Shown piece by piece: positions 11,097-22,199 of a stretch of DNA of 64,000 bases (positions are counted from its first letter, which is position 1; the number at the start of each line of letters is the position of its first letter). The notes under the pieces were generated by a model. The model saw only the letters and a program-made list of their open reading frames with translations. It had not been told where the DNA came from and made no database searches. Source of the stretch: Hansfordia pulvinata (taxonomy: Eukaryota; Ascomycota; Sordariomycetes; Xylariales); NCBI GenBank assembly GCA_006538405.1, contig BJKQ01000001.1, forward strand, positions 2,108,001-2,172,000, written 5' to 3'. The position numbers and the translations under genes were made by a program.

Positions 11097-12065
11097 ATGG
11101 TTCGCTTCTCCATGATGATGCTGGCGGCGGCGACGCTTGTCCAAGACTCCGTATCGGTGCCCATGAACCAAGAGAGGGGACTTCGCAACTTCTTCGCCCG
11201 CTTCCCTTCCCCTGAAGGCTACCCTTCCAAGACTCAAGGCGGCGGCGAAACCCCGTCTTCTGCTCAGGGAGCTCCCGGAGGCGCCCCCGGAGGCGGCTAC
11301 CCTTCCGAGTCCGACTCGCCCAGTCACGTTCACCCGATGGGCGGCCCGTCCAAATTTGAGGACCACATGGGTGCCGGCGGCGAGGGCGGCCATCACTCCG
11401 GCTACCCCTCGGCTTCCGGCTTCCCCGGAGGCCACCACCACGGAGGCCACGGAGGCCACGGTCATCACTCTGGCTACCCCATGGCTTCTGGCTTCCCAGG
11501 GGGCCACCACCACCCCGGTGGCGCTGAGGGCAGCGGCTACCCTCACATGCCCATGGAAACAGGTGCTCCGGGTGGATCTGGCGGGCCCGGAGGACATGGC
11601 GGCGCCTCTGGCGGCTACAGCGAGGGAGGCCACGGCGGCAGCTCCGGTGGCAGCTCCGTGGGTGGCAGCGAGGGAGGCCACGGCGGCTCTGGATCTTACC
11701 CCGAGAAGCGCCACTACCATGAAGGCGGCGAGGGCCACCACCCCTCTCCCACTTTTGCTTCTCACATCCGCCCTCAGCCCCAAGCTTCTGGCGGATACCC
11801 CCAGAACGGCAGCCCCATCGCCGACATGCCTCACCACGGCGGCTCTGGCGGGTACCCCCAGGCCCCATCTGGCGCCCCTGCCTCGTCCAGTGTCCCTGTC
11901 GCCTCTTCCAGCGTCCCCGCTTCCAGCAGCGTCATGGCAGCAACTGCGTCTGCGGGCTACCCTGCTGCCCCCATGCCGACCAAGGCCCCCGGCGGTGGCT
12001 ATGCTGGCGGCCCCAAGCCGACTCCTCCCCCTGGAGGCTACCCCGTCAAGCCCGTGGCTCAGTAA
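11097..12065 (+). CDS. Gly/His/Ser/Pro-rich putative secreted or wall protein, 322 aa
   Basis: I do not recognise a family. The N-terminus MVRFSMMMLAAATLVQD resembles a signal peptide with cleavage near residue 20. From about residue 45 the chain is almost wholly Gly, His, Ser and Pro, built on imperfect repeats of the type HHSGYPxASGFPGGHHH (residues about 97-145) and GGSGGYP. The C-terminal quarter has Ser/Ala/Val blocks of the kind that are often O-glycosylated, then GGYP/PKPTPPPGGYP. No Cys is visible in the mature part. A TATA box at 10868 and an AATAAA at 12309 flank the gene, so it looks like a complete single-exon transcription unit. The histidine clusters could bind metal ions; that is inference. 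A cell-wall or extracellular structural role is the simplest guess. Confidence 0.75.
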   Translation: MVRFSMMMLAAATLVQDSVSVPMNQERGLRNFFARFPSPEGYPSKTQGGGETPSSAQGAPGGAPGGGYPSESDSPSHVHPMGGPSKFEDHMGAGGEGGHHSGYPSASGFPGGHHHGGHGGHGHHSGYPMASGFPGGHHHPGGAEGSGYPHMPMETGAPGGSGGPGGHGGASGGYSEGGHGGSSGGSSVGGSEGGHGGSGSYPEKRHYHEGGEGHHPSPTFASHIRPQPQASGGYPQNGSPIADMPHHGGSGGYPQAPSGAPASSSVPVASSSVPASSSVMAATASAGYPAAPMPTKAPGGGYAGGPKPTPPPGGYPVKPVAQ

Positions 12066-12308
12066 TTGAACTCCAATATGGGGGAGTGGCGCCATACGTG
12101 GCACCTCGGATATCATGGGTCGACTCCGGGTTCAGCTCCAAAGGGGGAGACTCGGATGTCACTTCGCGGCAGAGATATATTTGGCTCCTTTTTGCCCGAG
12201 ACACTCTGCCTCTACTTCTAAGCTGTATATTCTTCTTTATCTTCTCACATTATTCTTCTCTCTACCTGGCAAGTCCGGTATCAAGTGGTCATTTGACTAT
12301 GAAAAGTT

Positions 12309-12314
12309 AATAAA
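12309..12314 (+). terminator. Polyadenylation signal AATAAA
   Basis: AATAAA occurs about 245 nt after the stop codon of the Gly/His-rich gene, within AT-rich sequence unlike its surroundings. Confidence 0.5.
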
Positions 12315-13133
12315 ATTTCATTGCACATTACAACTTCATGGTGAATATGAGTTCCCCTCAAGCTCTGAGCCGGTGTGGCGATGACCCTGTTTAACGACCG
12401 ACGCCTTGGGAAGACCAATCCCGCACGATGTGGCCATTGCAACGGAAATGAGGTCCGGGAGCCTGACACCACAGGGAAGACGGGGTAAAACACTCCCTAC
12501 TCCATCGCCTGCCCGGATCGCAGTTCATTGATCCAGCTCAGCGGAATCTCCCGCCACACGGATACCAGCAGGGGCCCCGTGCGTGGGCATTCTCGTGCGG
12601 CGGGGAGGAGCAGCCACCCATCCTCCCGGAAACAGCACCGCGGAGTGGGAGTCGCCTTTCAGAGCTCTTCTCGCATCGCAGCGCCTTATGGATCAAGCGC
12701 CACCCGCAAGACGGCTCCGGTGGTTTCGACAGCAATATATTACGTGTCGGTGGATGGGTAACCTAACCTGGCCGCAACTAATACGCTTCTGCGCGGGGGC
12801 GGAATTGACTGAGCAACACCCCGACACCCGGATGCGCGTTTCAGTGGTTGTCACTAAGAACGCAGCATTCAGTCGAAGCGACAGGGACTCAAATTCAGCC
12901 GCTTTTGTCATCTTCTAGAGTGCTAATGTAAGTAAGCCCTGGCATTAGGACACGGCGTTTGTGAACCCGAATCATCGGAAGGTAGAGGTCTTTTCCCATG
13001 AAGCACGGGGGGCTGCACCGCGTCCGTGTCAATATCCACGAGTGGCGACCGACCGCAGTAATGCAGAAAGCCCGTGGCCAAGTCCCCCTGTGCTCCAGCA
13101 ATAGCTCCCCAACCTGCCGCCCGATGACGCGAT
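12315..13133. other. Intergenic, nothing recognised
   Basis: This separates the 3' ends of two convergent genes. No gene, repeat or RNA was seen. Confidence 0.6.
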
Positions 13134-13701
13134 TCACGCGTCGCCGATCCTGCCAAACAGCCCGGCCAGCGTCGCGAACTTGACCGAAAGGGTGATGAAG
13201 GGGTACAAGGCCAGCTCGCGGGTCTCGGGATCCCAAGAGGCGGAGTCGAGAGCCGCCGCCGTCCAGCCGCCGCCACCGCCGCGAGCCTCAGCCGCCGCCG
13301 CGACGGCCGAGAACAGGCCGTACCAGTGCGTGAAGTCGGCGAAGGCGAGGACGGCGACGTGCAGGCGAACGAGGGAGCGGCTCGGCGGCGCGACCAGCAG
13401 CACCAGAAGGCCGTAGACCATGACGGTGAAGAGGTGCTGGCACGCCATTGAGGGAGCCACCAGCCCCGCGACGCCCAGCGGCGCCGAGGACGCCGCCGAG
13501 GCCGCCTGCACTGCCTGGCCCTGCTGGGTGATCGAATAGATGCCGTACGAGCTTGAGAGAGGGAAAGGTGCCTGTCAGCTGAGGGGTCCATGGCGACCAT
13601 GGCCGAGCAAGCGGCCGCTGTACGTACATGGCAATTGGTTCGAGGTACACGAAGAAGATCCTCGGGATGATGGGCAGTAGGTCTGCGTTGGTTTTGGCCA
13701 T
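13134..13701 (-). CDS. DUF7704-type integral membrane protein, 163 aa
   Basis: This is a small fungal membrane protein of unknown function. Exon 1 is complement(13628-13701) and exon 2 complement(13134-13551). The 76-nt intron has donor GTACGT, a GCTGAC branch point and acceptor CAAG. The spliced N-terminus reads MAKTNADLLPIIPRIFFVYL followed by EPIAISYGIYS. This opening, with an aromatic first helix ending in LEPIA, is typical of DUF7704 proteins. Further hydrophobic segments are HLFTVMVYGLLVLLV (about residues 67-81), LHVAVLAFADFTHWYGLF and a C-terminal LYPFITLSVKFATLAGLF, so about four membrane spans. The assignment to DUF7704 is from memory of the family pattern. Confidence 0.72.
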
Positions 13702-14125
13702 GATGAATAGGTTTGTATATTTTTCTCCTTTCGAAGGCTTTTACGATGGCCTCTGTTGGGGATGGGATGACAGATCGATGAGTCGAATGTTCAGGGTGTG
13801 AAGATGGTGACACTGGCCGAGTCAGATTGCGCGACCCGGAAGAGTCGGTACTTGGCTCTAAATACTTTCCTTTGCCTAGACCATCAGCTCCAGGTTTAGC
13901 TGCTGTTGTGGGGAACCACTGTGCGATATCTAGCTTTTGAGCCTTATTGCTGCGAAGACCTGGAGAAGCTGAGGGACGCCGTGCCCCTGATTGGGCAGAC
14001 GTGCGAGCAGGGGGTTTCGCAGCTACTTGTATCCTCATGCTCCCATTCCGCACGTCCAGCTCGTGGCGTTCACTGTCGTACCTTCGCGGATCGTTTGATC
14101 GGGAACACGAGTACTCTTGGCTCGA
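13702..14125. other. Short intergenic promoter region
   Basis: This is the upstream region of the DUF7704 gene and the 3' side of the asteroid-domain gene, both on the minus strand. No other feature was seen. Confidence 0.6.
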
Positions 14126-15975
14126 TTAGACTCCGTCTAGCGCCGCAAACGGATTGGTAGAGCCCGACCTCCCCGTCGTTCGCTGCTGCGCCGAATTGTC
14201 TTGCTGCACGCGCTTTCTCTTCTTCGGCTTTTGCGGGATCTGCTTTGTGATATCGTCAATGGGCACGTCGAGCCCTGCGGCAGCCGCATCGAGAACCTCG
14301 CTGGTAATGAGCGAGCCAGGTGCCTTCGAGATCACGTCAAGACTAGGCCAATCACCGATTGGAGGCAGCGTGTTAAGGAAGCCCCGGAGTTGCTTGACTG
14401 GTTCGGCGAGAGCGGTGCCCGAGGCCTCTACCACAGCAATGACCTGCTTTAGCAGGCGGAATGAGTAGAAACAGGCCTGTATCTGAGCTGACAAGTGTAT
14501 GTATTCCCACGAATACTCGTAGTCCCTGTCCTCCGAGAGCAGAGCCAGAGCCAAGGCCGTTTTGCCCTCGCTCATGGCAGCTTGCACTTCCTGATAGATG
14601 GAAAAGCTGAGCCAGTGATTGACTGCCGTTTTCCTATGCAGGGTCTCGAGTACGACCACCAAGTCAACACAATCGTCAATCACTGCCTGTGAGTCAGGGA
14701 CGTGACACTGCCGGCCAGTGTTCGGGTTTGACGCATCGAGCAAACGGTACTCAATGATTGTCTCGGACTTGTGAGTTGCGAGTGTCTGGAGTAACCCATA
14801 GGCAAGCTGACGGAGGCCCGTGCTGGCGGACCAGGCGCTCCTCATCTCTCGGCATTCGATCATGATCGGGAGAAACATGGACATGGCTTCCGGGCCCCTG
14901 CTGGTTTTGTTCTCGGCGACCGACACAATGCCGTTATCGTCCATGATGAGGGCCTGAACAACCAGCTCGGAGATGCGCGGGTCCATGGCCGAGATTTGCT
15001 TGATCGTCGGGTGGTCTTTGCGGATGAAGTCGGTGGCCTGGTGGCTGGCCATGAACCTGGGGAATCCGTCAGGGGTGGTGTTGTCCACAAGTAGTTCCTT
15101 TGCTCTGTGTACAGCTTCTCCGAAAGTCATTCGAGCCATCTGAAACTCGAAAACGGCCCGCAGAAAGCCCTCTTGGTGCTCAAAGCCGAGCTTCTCGTTG
15201 ATCTCGCGGTGCGAAAAGACCAAGGCGGAAAGTTCAGGGGATGGAGCAGCAGGGTCGTCGAGCACGATGTCCCCGAAGAACACGACGCGGCCATCGGGAC
15301 CCAGGTCTGAAAGTAGCAAGTCTGAGTCTGCCGTGAAAATGTCGCCGCCGTGCCGACGAACATCCTCGGCGCAGAACAGGTCAGCCTCGCCGGGGACCAC
15401 CTCGACCAGGTGACACCAGACAGGAGATGCCTTCAGGTATTCGATGGAAGCAGGGACCTGGAAAGGAGGTTTGGGCAGGTTGCCCAGACTGACGCGAGAC
15501 TTGCAGTCCTGCGTCAACGACAGATCTGGTTGCACGCTGTCGAAGGGCTTGTCAGGAAAGTGAGGAGGCCCTGAAGAGGGGTCGCGGGGGTCTGTCTTCT
15601 TGAGCCTCTGCGACTGCTCCCTCAGGCGATGGCGACGGGTGCCCCATTTACTGGGAGGGAGAAAACCGTCAAAGTAGATCTTGCGCCTGGGATTGTCAGC
15701 AAGGAGGACCTAGAGAGGAGATGAGGTTTTTGCGGGATTGCTCACACTGTGACCTGGTGAAGCACCAGATAGTCTAGCCAGGCCACCAGGAGCGAGTTGA
15801 CCAGGTCATAAGAGGGTTGGCACATCCAGGTGGTATCGTGGGGGGTTCTGTGGACCAAGCAGCCCTCATAGATGCGATGGACGAGGGCCGGGCCGTCAAT
15901 GACCACTTGACGGCCTCGTAGAGAGGCATGGCTCCCGTAGGGACGCACCGCTTTGGTGAGACCGCGGACGCCCAT
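14126..15975 (-). CDS. Asteroid/XPG-like domain protein, 596 aa
   Basis: The N-terminus MGVRGLTKAVRPYG and VVIDGPALVHRIY matches the XPG/FEN1 N-terminal nuclease fold as found in asteroid-domain proteins. The internal segment FCAEDVRRHGGDIFTADSD carries the acidic residues of the second XPG half. Exon 1 is complement(15746-15975), the 59-nt intron is complement(15687-15745) with a GCTGAC branch point, and exon 2 is complement(14126-15686). The splice gives HQVTV-RKIYFDGFLPPSKW, continuous with the rest. The C-terminal third is helical with a basic tail KPKKRKRV, a good nuclear localisation signal. Whether nuclease activity is retained cannot be judged. The gene is divergent from PRS1, with 711 bp between the two start codons. 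Confidence 0.82.
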
Positions 15976-16686
15976 GATGGGGTCTGTCTAATTTGTGTGC
16001 TCGAATCTTGTGCCGCACAGACGGCTGCCGTTGGTGGGGCCGGTCAATGGGGGTTAGTTGATGGTGGTGGGATCGTAGGTGAAAACACTCCGTGAGGGTC
16101 CGAGGTTGCTTCTGGCGACCTGTGATGAGATCCACTGCCATCCACCACATCATGGATGGATTGGTGCAATAGTACATGTAGGTGGTGGTGGCGGCGCTGG
16201 TGGTGATAGCCTTCAGGGTCCCGGACCGACGTCAGCGGCCGTGTGTAGTGCCTGCGGTGCCGGCGGTGCCTGGAAATGGCGCCCCGCCCTTCTGAAGCAG
16301 TGCTTCTAGCAGCCGAGGCGTCGGATAACGTCCCGGACCGCCTCCTGACAGGCCGAACCGCTCAGGCGCCCCAGGCTGCCAGCCCTGCCTCGCCGGGGTC
16401 AAGTACCGCCTCACCCACCGCACGCTGGAGGGGGACTTGCGTGCGCCTGGCATCGCTGCCCCACCCACTCTCTGCTGCTCTGCCGACGATCGCCCGCCTT
16501 TTCGTTTTCATTTTCTTCATCTGCCGCAGCCGAATTTTCCCACATCCTTCCCACTCTCGCAGCCTCTTCCTCTCTTCCCCTCCTCTCCCACCCTTTCTTA
16601 CTCCCGCATCTTCAGTCGTCTCGGGCCCGGCTCGCGTCGCATCGCACCGCGGCACTCCGCCTGTCCTTGTCGTGTGGCTGCCCACC
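15976..16686. promoter_or_regulatory. Shared promoter region, asteroid gene / PRS1
   Basis: 711 bp separate two divergent start codons. The right half is pyrimidine-rich (16480-16680), as expected for the PRS1 leader. No TATA box is obvious. Confidence 0.5.
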
Positions 16687-17238
16687 ATGAGAGGCACGCT
16701 GGTCTTTGCGGGCTCGTCGTGCCCCGAGCTGACGGGCAAGATCTGCTCCAACCTGGGCATGACGCCCGCCCAGTCGGACCTGTCCCAATTCGCCAATGTA
16801 TGTTGCTGATGCTGCTGTTGCTGCTTGCTTGCTTGCTGCACTCCCGCCCCTGTCTGTGGTCGCACCCTTCCCTGCGCTGCTGGGTTCGGGGCCGCCCGAT
16901 GAGCACGGCGAGGCACGGCACGACACGACATGGGTCGACCTGCTTTGCACGCATGGCCTGTGGCTGGTGGAACGCCATGGCATCGTCCGGCCTGAGCCCG
17001 AGCCGCCTTGTCCCACGCCCCGGCCCTCCAGAGGCGCTCTTGCTCTTGGCAAAGCAAAAGTAGACTGACCGGTCGCGACCATGATGGCAGGGCGAGACGA
17101 GCGTCCGGATTCTGTCCAGCGTACGCGACAAGGACGTCTTTGTGGTCCAGTCTGGCAGTCCCACCATCAACGACACCATCATGGAGCTGCTCATCATGAT
17201 CTCGGCTTGCAAGGGCGGCTCCGCCAACAAGATCACCG

Positions 17239-17271
<33 letters not shown>

Positions 17272-18598
17272 ACGGCCCCTGCTGCCCGCCATGTACCACG
17301 ACTGACAAGACCTCCCCCCTTCAGCCGTCCTTCCCTACTTCCCCTACAGCAGGCAGTCCAAGAAGAAGTCGCACCGCGGCGCCATCACGGCCCGCATGCT
17401 GGCCAATCTGCTGCATGTCGCTGGCGTCAAGCACGTCATCACGGTCGACCTGCATGCCTCCCAGATGCAAGGATTCTTCAAGTGCCCCGTCGACAACCTC
17501 CACGCCGAGCCCCTGATTGCCCGGTGGATTCGTCTCAATGTGCCCAACTGGAGGGAGGCCGTGGTTGTATCGAAAAACGCCGGCGGCACCAAGCGCGTCA
17601 CTTCGCTTGCCGACGCGCTGAAGCTGAACTTCGGCATCGTCACCACGGACCGCAAGCGTGCCTCCAACACCAACATGACTGCCAGCATGATCATGAATCA
17701 CCTTGATGGCTGGGATCACCCCCAAGCCTTCATGGACGGCACTCGCGAGAATGGCACGAAGGACAATGGCAAGGAGTCTGCCCCAGCCCAAACGGACGCT
17801 CCTTCCAGACCAGCCCGGATCATTGCCGACTCGCAAGGCTCTCCGCGTCGAACCCATGCCCCGCCCCCGCTGCGGACTAACAATTCCGGCCGGGCTCCCC
17901 ACTCGCGCGGTTTTCACACTTCACCCACTGCTTCGCCCATACCGGAGTCGCGTGACGAAGAAGAAGAAGAAGAGCCATACACCGACGAGCGTGCCAAGGA
18001 AGTCACGCACGGTCGCCTGGTGCAGGGCCACGTGGTGGAAGACGACGACAGCCCGTCGCCGGCTCAGTCGGAAGCCGGAGCCGGCAGCGTCATATCCCAT
18101 GCGGGTGAGGAAGACCCCATGGCTATGTCGCGCGCCTCTTCCTTCTTCACGACAGAGCACCACGCCCTGGGTGGGTCGCACGATGGCGAGGCTTCGTCTG
18201 ACGACGAGGAGGACAAGCTTCACGACCCCCAGGTCGAGCACATGATCACCCTTGTTGGCAACGTCAAAGACCGCGCGGTCCTCATTGTGGACGACATGAT
18301 CGACAAGGCCGGGTCCTGGATTGCCGCGGCCGAGACCTGCGTCAAGCGTGGCAGGGCCAAGAAGGTCTACTGCATGGCGACTCACGGAGTCTTTGGCGCG
18401 GACTGCCTGGACCAGCTGCAAGCGTGTGACTGCATCGACCAGATCATTGTGACCAACAGCTTCCCGATTCCCGAGGATAAGGTCAAGCAAGCAAGTAAGT
18501 TGGTCGTATTGGATCTGTCTTACTTGCTCTCGGAAGCCATCCGCAGAAACCACTACGGCGAGTCCATCTCGCCGCTGTTCCAGCACTACTCGGAGTAG
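16687..18598 (+). CDS. PRS1: Ribose-phosphate pyrophosphokinase, PRS1-type, 510 aa
   Basis: The enzyme makes PRPP from ribose 5-phosphate and ATP for nucleotide, histidine and tryptophan synthesis. Exons are 16687-16797, 17091-17238 and 17325-18598. Both introns are GT-AG; the second holds a CT microsatellite. The first exon ends ...DLSQFAN and joins GETSVRI, the standard FANGE motif. [12 protein letters not shown] lies near residue 128, [12 protein letters not shown] near 165 and the PRPP-binding loop [13 protein letters not shown] near 405. Between residues about 223 and 388 there is an acidic, low-complexity insertion ([25 protein letters not shown]) absent from bacterial enzymes. A non-homologous insertion at the same place is known from yeast Prs1 and Prs5, so the protein probably works in a hetero-oligomer with other PRS subunits. 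The stop codon is TAG, which matters for the split genes elsewhere. Confidence 0.93.
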
Positions 18599-19853
18599 CC
18601 GCCGCAGTCTGCCTGTGCCCACGGGGAAAGACCGGTGCTACGAAAATTGCATTTGCATTTCGACGATGTGACGAAGGGCGGAAAGAGGGTTATGAATTAT
18701 GCGAGGCGTCTGGTACGGGTATGATTGCGTGGGAGCATTCTAGGCAAAGAAGGCTGCGAAAAGCCGAGCGTCCGAGTTCGAGCCATCGAATTCAGAACCA
18801 TATTGCCTCTTTTATGTGTGTTACCCACACAGGTATGTTTTTTGTTTTTTCCTCCCTCGAGCTGATGTGACATGTTGTTGTTGGTTGCCCTGATGGTCCA
18901 TCCCTGCGCGGGACTCGGGACTCGTGAATGTCATTACTACCCAGCGGTGCCACCCTCGGGTGGCCAGGGCTATAGTCCCCCTAGGACAAAGCTCTGAACG
19001 GAACGTTGGCAGATTATACCTGGCCTCTTCGGGGGCCTAGCACGATTATAGAAGGCCGGCCGCCCTGACCTTTATGGTTGCTCCTTCGGGAACGTGGGCG
19101 ATTGGCAAGAGAAACCTTCGGACATTTCACCAAGTACAAGCCAAATCATCAATCCATCATCAATCCAAATCATCACGCGACCAAGAATTCATCAATTTGA
19201 TTGTGCATGCCCTTTACGCCGGCCCTGCCGGGGCTGGTAGTACTCGTTGCGGTACGAAAAGAAGGGAAACCAGAACCATGAGACGAGAAGAAACAGTAAG
19301 ACCCTGAGACCAAAAGAAACAGTAAGAGATCATAAGAGACGGGAAAGGAAAAGAGGACAAGAAACCCTCAGATACCGCGAAAAAGAAAACAAATGACCCT
19401 CTGCGAATATGCCGTTGCGCCTTTGCGCCTTGTGCCTGCAATCAATCAAATCCCGCTCGCTGTACCATGCATGCTCCCTTCCTGCCATGCCATGCCCTCG
19501 TACTGTCGTTGCTCTCATCATGTCATCGTCTCGTCATGTATGTCGTGGTCTCGTGGTGCCACGATGTGTGTATATGTGCGAGCCCTCGGCTCGGGGCGTT
19601 GCGATGTCTCGTTACTGCCATGCGCTCGCCGTGCCATCATGCATGGTCTTTTGGGGATCCGTGTCCCCGGGGTGTCTGCCTTGCCCCCCTCCCTTTTTTC
19701 TCTCTGTGTGTGCCCAAGTCACATCCGCTGCTAGCAGGCTCTGTCTGCTTCTGCCATTGTTGCCATTGCCATTGCCATTGCCATTGCCATTGCCATTGCC
19801 ACTGCCCTTGCTCTCTCACTGTCGAGGCGGCGCCTGGGAGCCCATCCAGTGGC
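18599..19853. other. Intergenic between convergent PRS1 and OTU genes
   Basis: This contains both 3' untranslated regions. Its right end holds a CATTGC hexanucleotide microsatellite (19752-19804). The long open frame crossing it on the plus strand is antisense to the OTU gene and compositional. Confidence 0.6.
19752..19804. repeat. Hexanucleotide microsatellite (CATTGC)n
   Basis: About eight copies of CATTGC, slightly degenerate at the ends, about 50 bp beyond the stop codon of the OTU gene. Confidence 0.85.
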
Positions 19854-21223
19854 TCATCTCGAAGACGTCTGCGCGCCAGGCGGGGGCGGGGGCGGGGGGC
19901 AGGGCCTCGCGGGAGAACTCGCGGCGCCAGGGGTGCTGGACGGCGGGGCATCCTCGTTGTTGTTGTGATGGCCACTTCCACTTGCACGCGGGCGCGGGCG
20001 CAGGCGCGGGGCAAAGGCGTAGGCGGCGGTGTCGGGGAGGTCGGGGCGGGGGTACTGGAACTCGTGGGCGTGGTGGTGGTTGGGGACGAGGGGCTGGAAG
20101 TGGTTGCCGTCGAGGAAGAGCATCATCAGGTGGCGGGCGTTGTAAGGGCCGCGCATGCTGACCTCTGTGACCTCGCCGGCGGTAGTGGTGGTGCTGCTGC
20201 TTCCAGACGAATGGTGGTTTGCGGTGAAGGTGATGAGGCAGACGCCGTAGAGGTCGGCGGTGACCTGCTGCATGAGGGCCGGGGTCCAGGCGTGGGCGAG
20301 GTGGAGGACCTGCCACAGGTTGGCTCGGATGCGGCCTCCGCGTGCGCGGGCGCTGGCCGGAGAAGAAGTCGGGAAGAAGCGGGAGTTGAGGTGGCGCTCG
20401 TAGAAGGCGGCGCGGGGGTGGCGGGGCTGCCCGGCTGCCTCGGGGGGGTGGAGGACGGCGTGGGCGAAGGCGAGGTGCTCGGCCTTGACGAGTTGCCAGC
20501 GCTCGTCGGTGTGGTGCAGCAGGATGGACAGGGCGCGCCAGTAGCAGTCGCCGTCGGGCTGGCCGTGGTTGCCGTGGGCCAGCAGCTCGACGCCCTCGAT
20601 CAGCGGCATCCCGCGCACCCGAACCGCGTCGCGCCACAGCTCCCGCATGACCGCCTCGTGGTGCTCGCAGGGGTCGTCACTCTCCACAGGGGAGGCTGGT
20701 GGAGTACCCTTCAGTGTAGAGGCAGCAGCATCGCGTCGCATGCTGTCGACGGTGTCGCCCAGGATCCGGGCAATGGCCTCGTGGCCGTCGGCGTGGCCGG
20801 CCCGCAGGTCGGACAGGTAGCGGGGCATGTCGAGCATGAGGCCGGCGGCGGGGCCCGGGTAGGACGAGGGCAGGGACAGGTCGCGGAAGCGGAAGCGGTC
20901 GGGCGGCTGCTGGTAAGGCGGGGGCACGACGACGACCCGGGCCGCCGCCGCCGACGACGACGACGACCCGGGCGCCACCAGGCCGTAGTATCTGGCCAGC
21001 GCGGCGTCGTCGTAGCCGGGGAGGACGTGCAGGTCGTCCTCCCCCACCCCCTCGTCCTCCTCTCCTTCCGGTGACGAGTGGTCCGTGAAGACTTGGGTCT
21101 CGCCCTCGGCGCCGTAGGTCATGACGCCTCCGAAGGCGGCGCCGCCGGTTCTGGTTGGGTTGGGGGCTTGCCGCTGCTGCTGGTCATCGTCGGAGTCGGA
21201 GTCGGCCAGGTCGATGACTTCGG

Positions 21224-21284
<61 letters not shown>

Positions 21285-22164
21285 TTGCTGAGGCCTGTTG
21301 GAAGAGAAGCCAGAGCTGGAAGAAGGGGCAGAGCCAAAAGACGGAACAGCAGCAGTGGCCTTCCTGAGTCGGGGCTGGAAGACGGTCAGGTCGTCGTAGC
21401 GGGGCCGCGGGGTGCGCAGCGGCCTGGAGCGGCGGATCTTGGCCAGCTGGCGGCGGAACAGCTCCAAGTGGGCAGACGAGGAGGAGGGCGGCTGCTCGGT
21501 CGTCGTCGCCGTAGTGCCTCCGGTGTTGTGGCTGCTGCTGCTGTTGTTGTTGATGATGGAGAGGGCGGCCAGGTCGGCGGCCGTCTCGTCGGCGGCGTCG
21601 GTCTGCGTGAAGCCGTCCGAGTAGGAGGCCATCGCCTTGCCCTTGCTCTTGGCCTTGTCCTTGTCCTTGCCCTTATCCTTAGAGGCAGTAGACCACTGGC
21701 GGCGGCGGCCCTTCTTGTCCTGGCAGCCGCCCATCTCCTCGTCCGACTCGTCATCGTCCGGCTTGTTCGTCCTGTGTCTGCCGCGGTTAGCCCGTCTGCA
21801 TTTCTTTCTGTCTGTTGGGTCCTAAACCAAGTGGTGAATGAAGTAGTGTGGAAAACAAAGAAAAGCAAAAGACTCACTCTCTCATGGCCATGAGGACGTC
21901 GCCGAGCGACTCGCCGCCCTGTCGCAGCTCGTCGTCCAGCATCCCGACCAGGAACTCCGACAAGGGCCCGTTCAGCGCCCCGCCGCAGTGGTGGCGGGCC
22001 TTGACCACCGTCTGGTGCAACATCTTCTGCAGCTCGTCCACCTGGCGGGAGAGGTCCTCCTCCTCATCCTCCTCCTCGGTGTCCTCCTCCTCGGTGTCCT
22101 CCTCCTCCTCCTCGGTGCCCTCGCTGTCGACATCGATATCATCGACATCGACATCGACATCATC

Positions 22165-22199
<35 letters not shown>

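Noticed and set aside
11029..12116. Two long minus-strand frames
   Set aside because: Antisense to the Gly/His-rich gene, which alone has a TATA box, signal peptide and polyadenylation signal.
19467..21074. 535-codon open frame on the plus strand
   Set aside because: It is antisense to the OTU gene and reflects its GC-rich codon bias; it has no start context, motif or splice signals.
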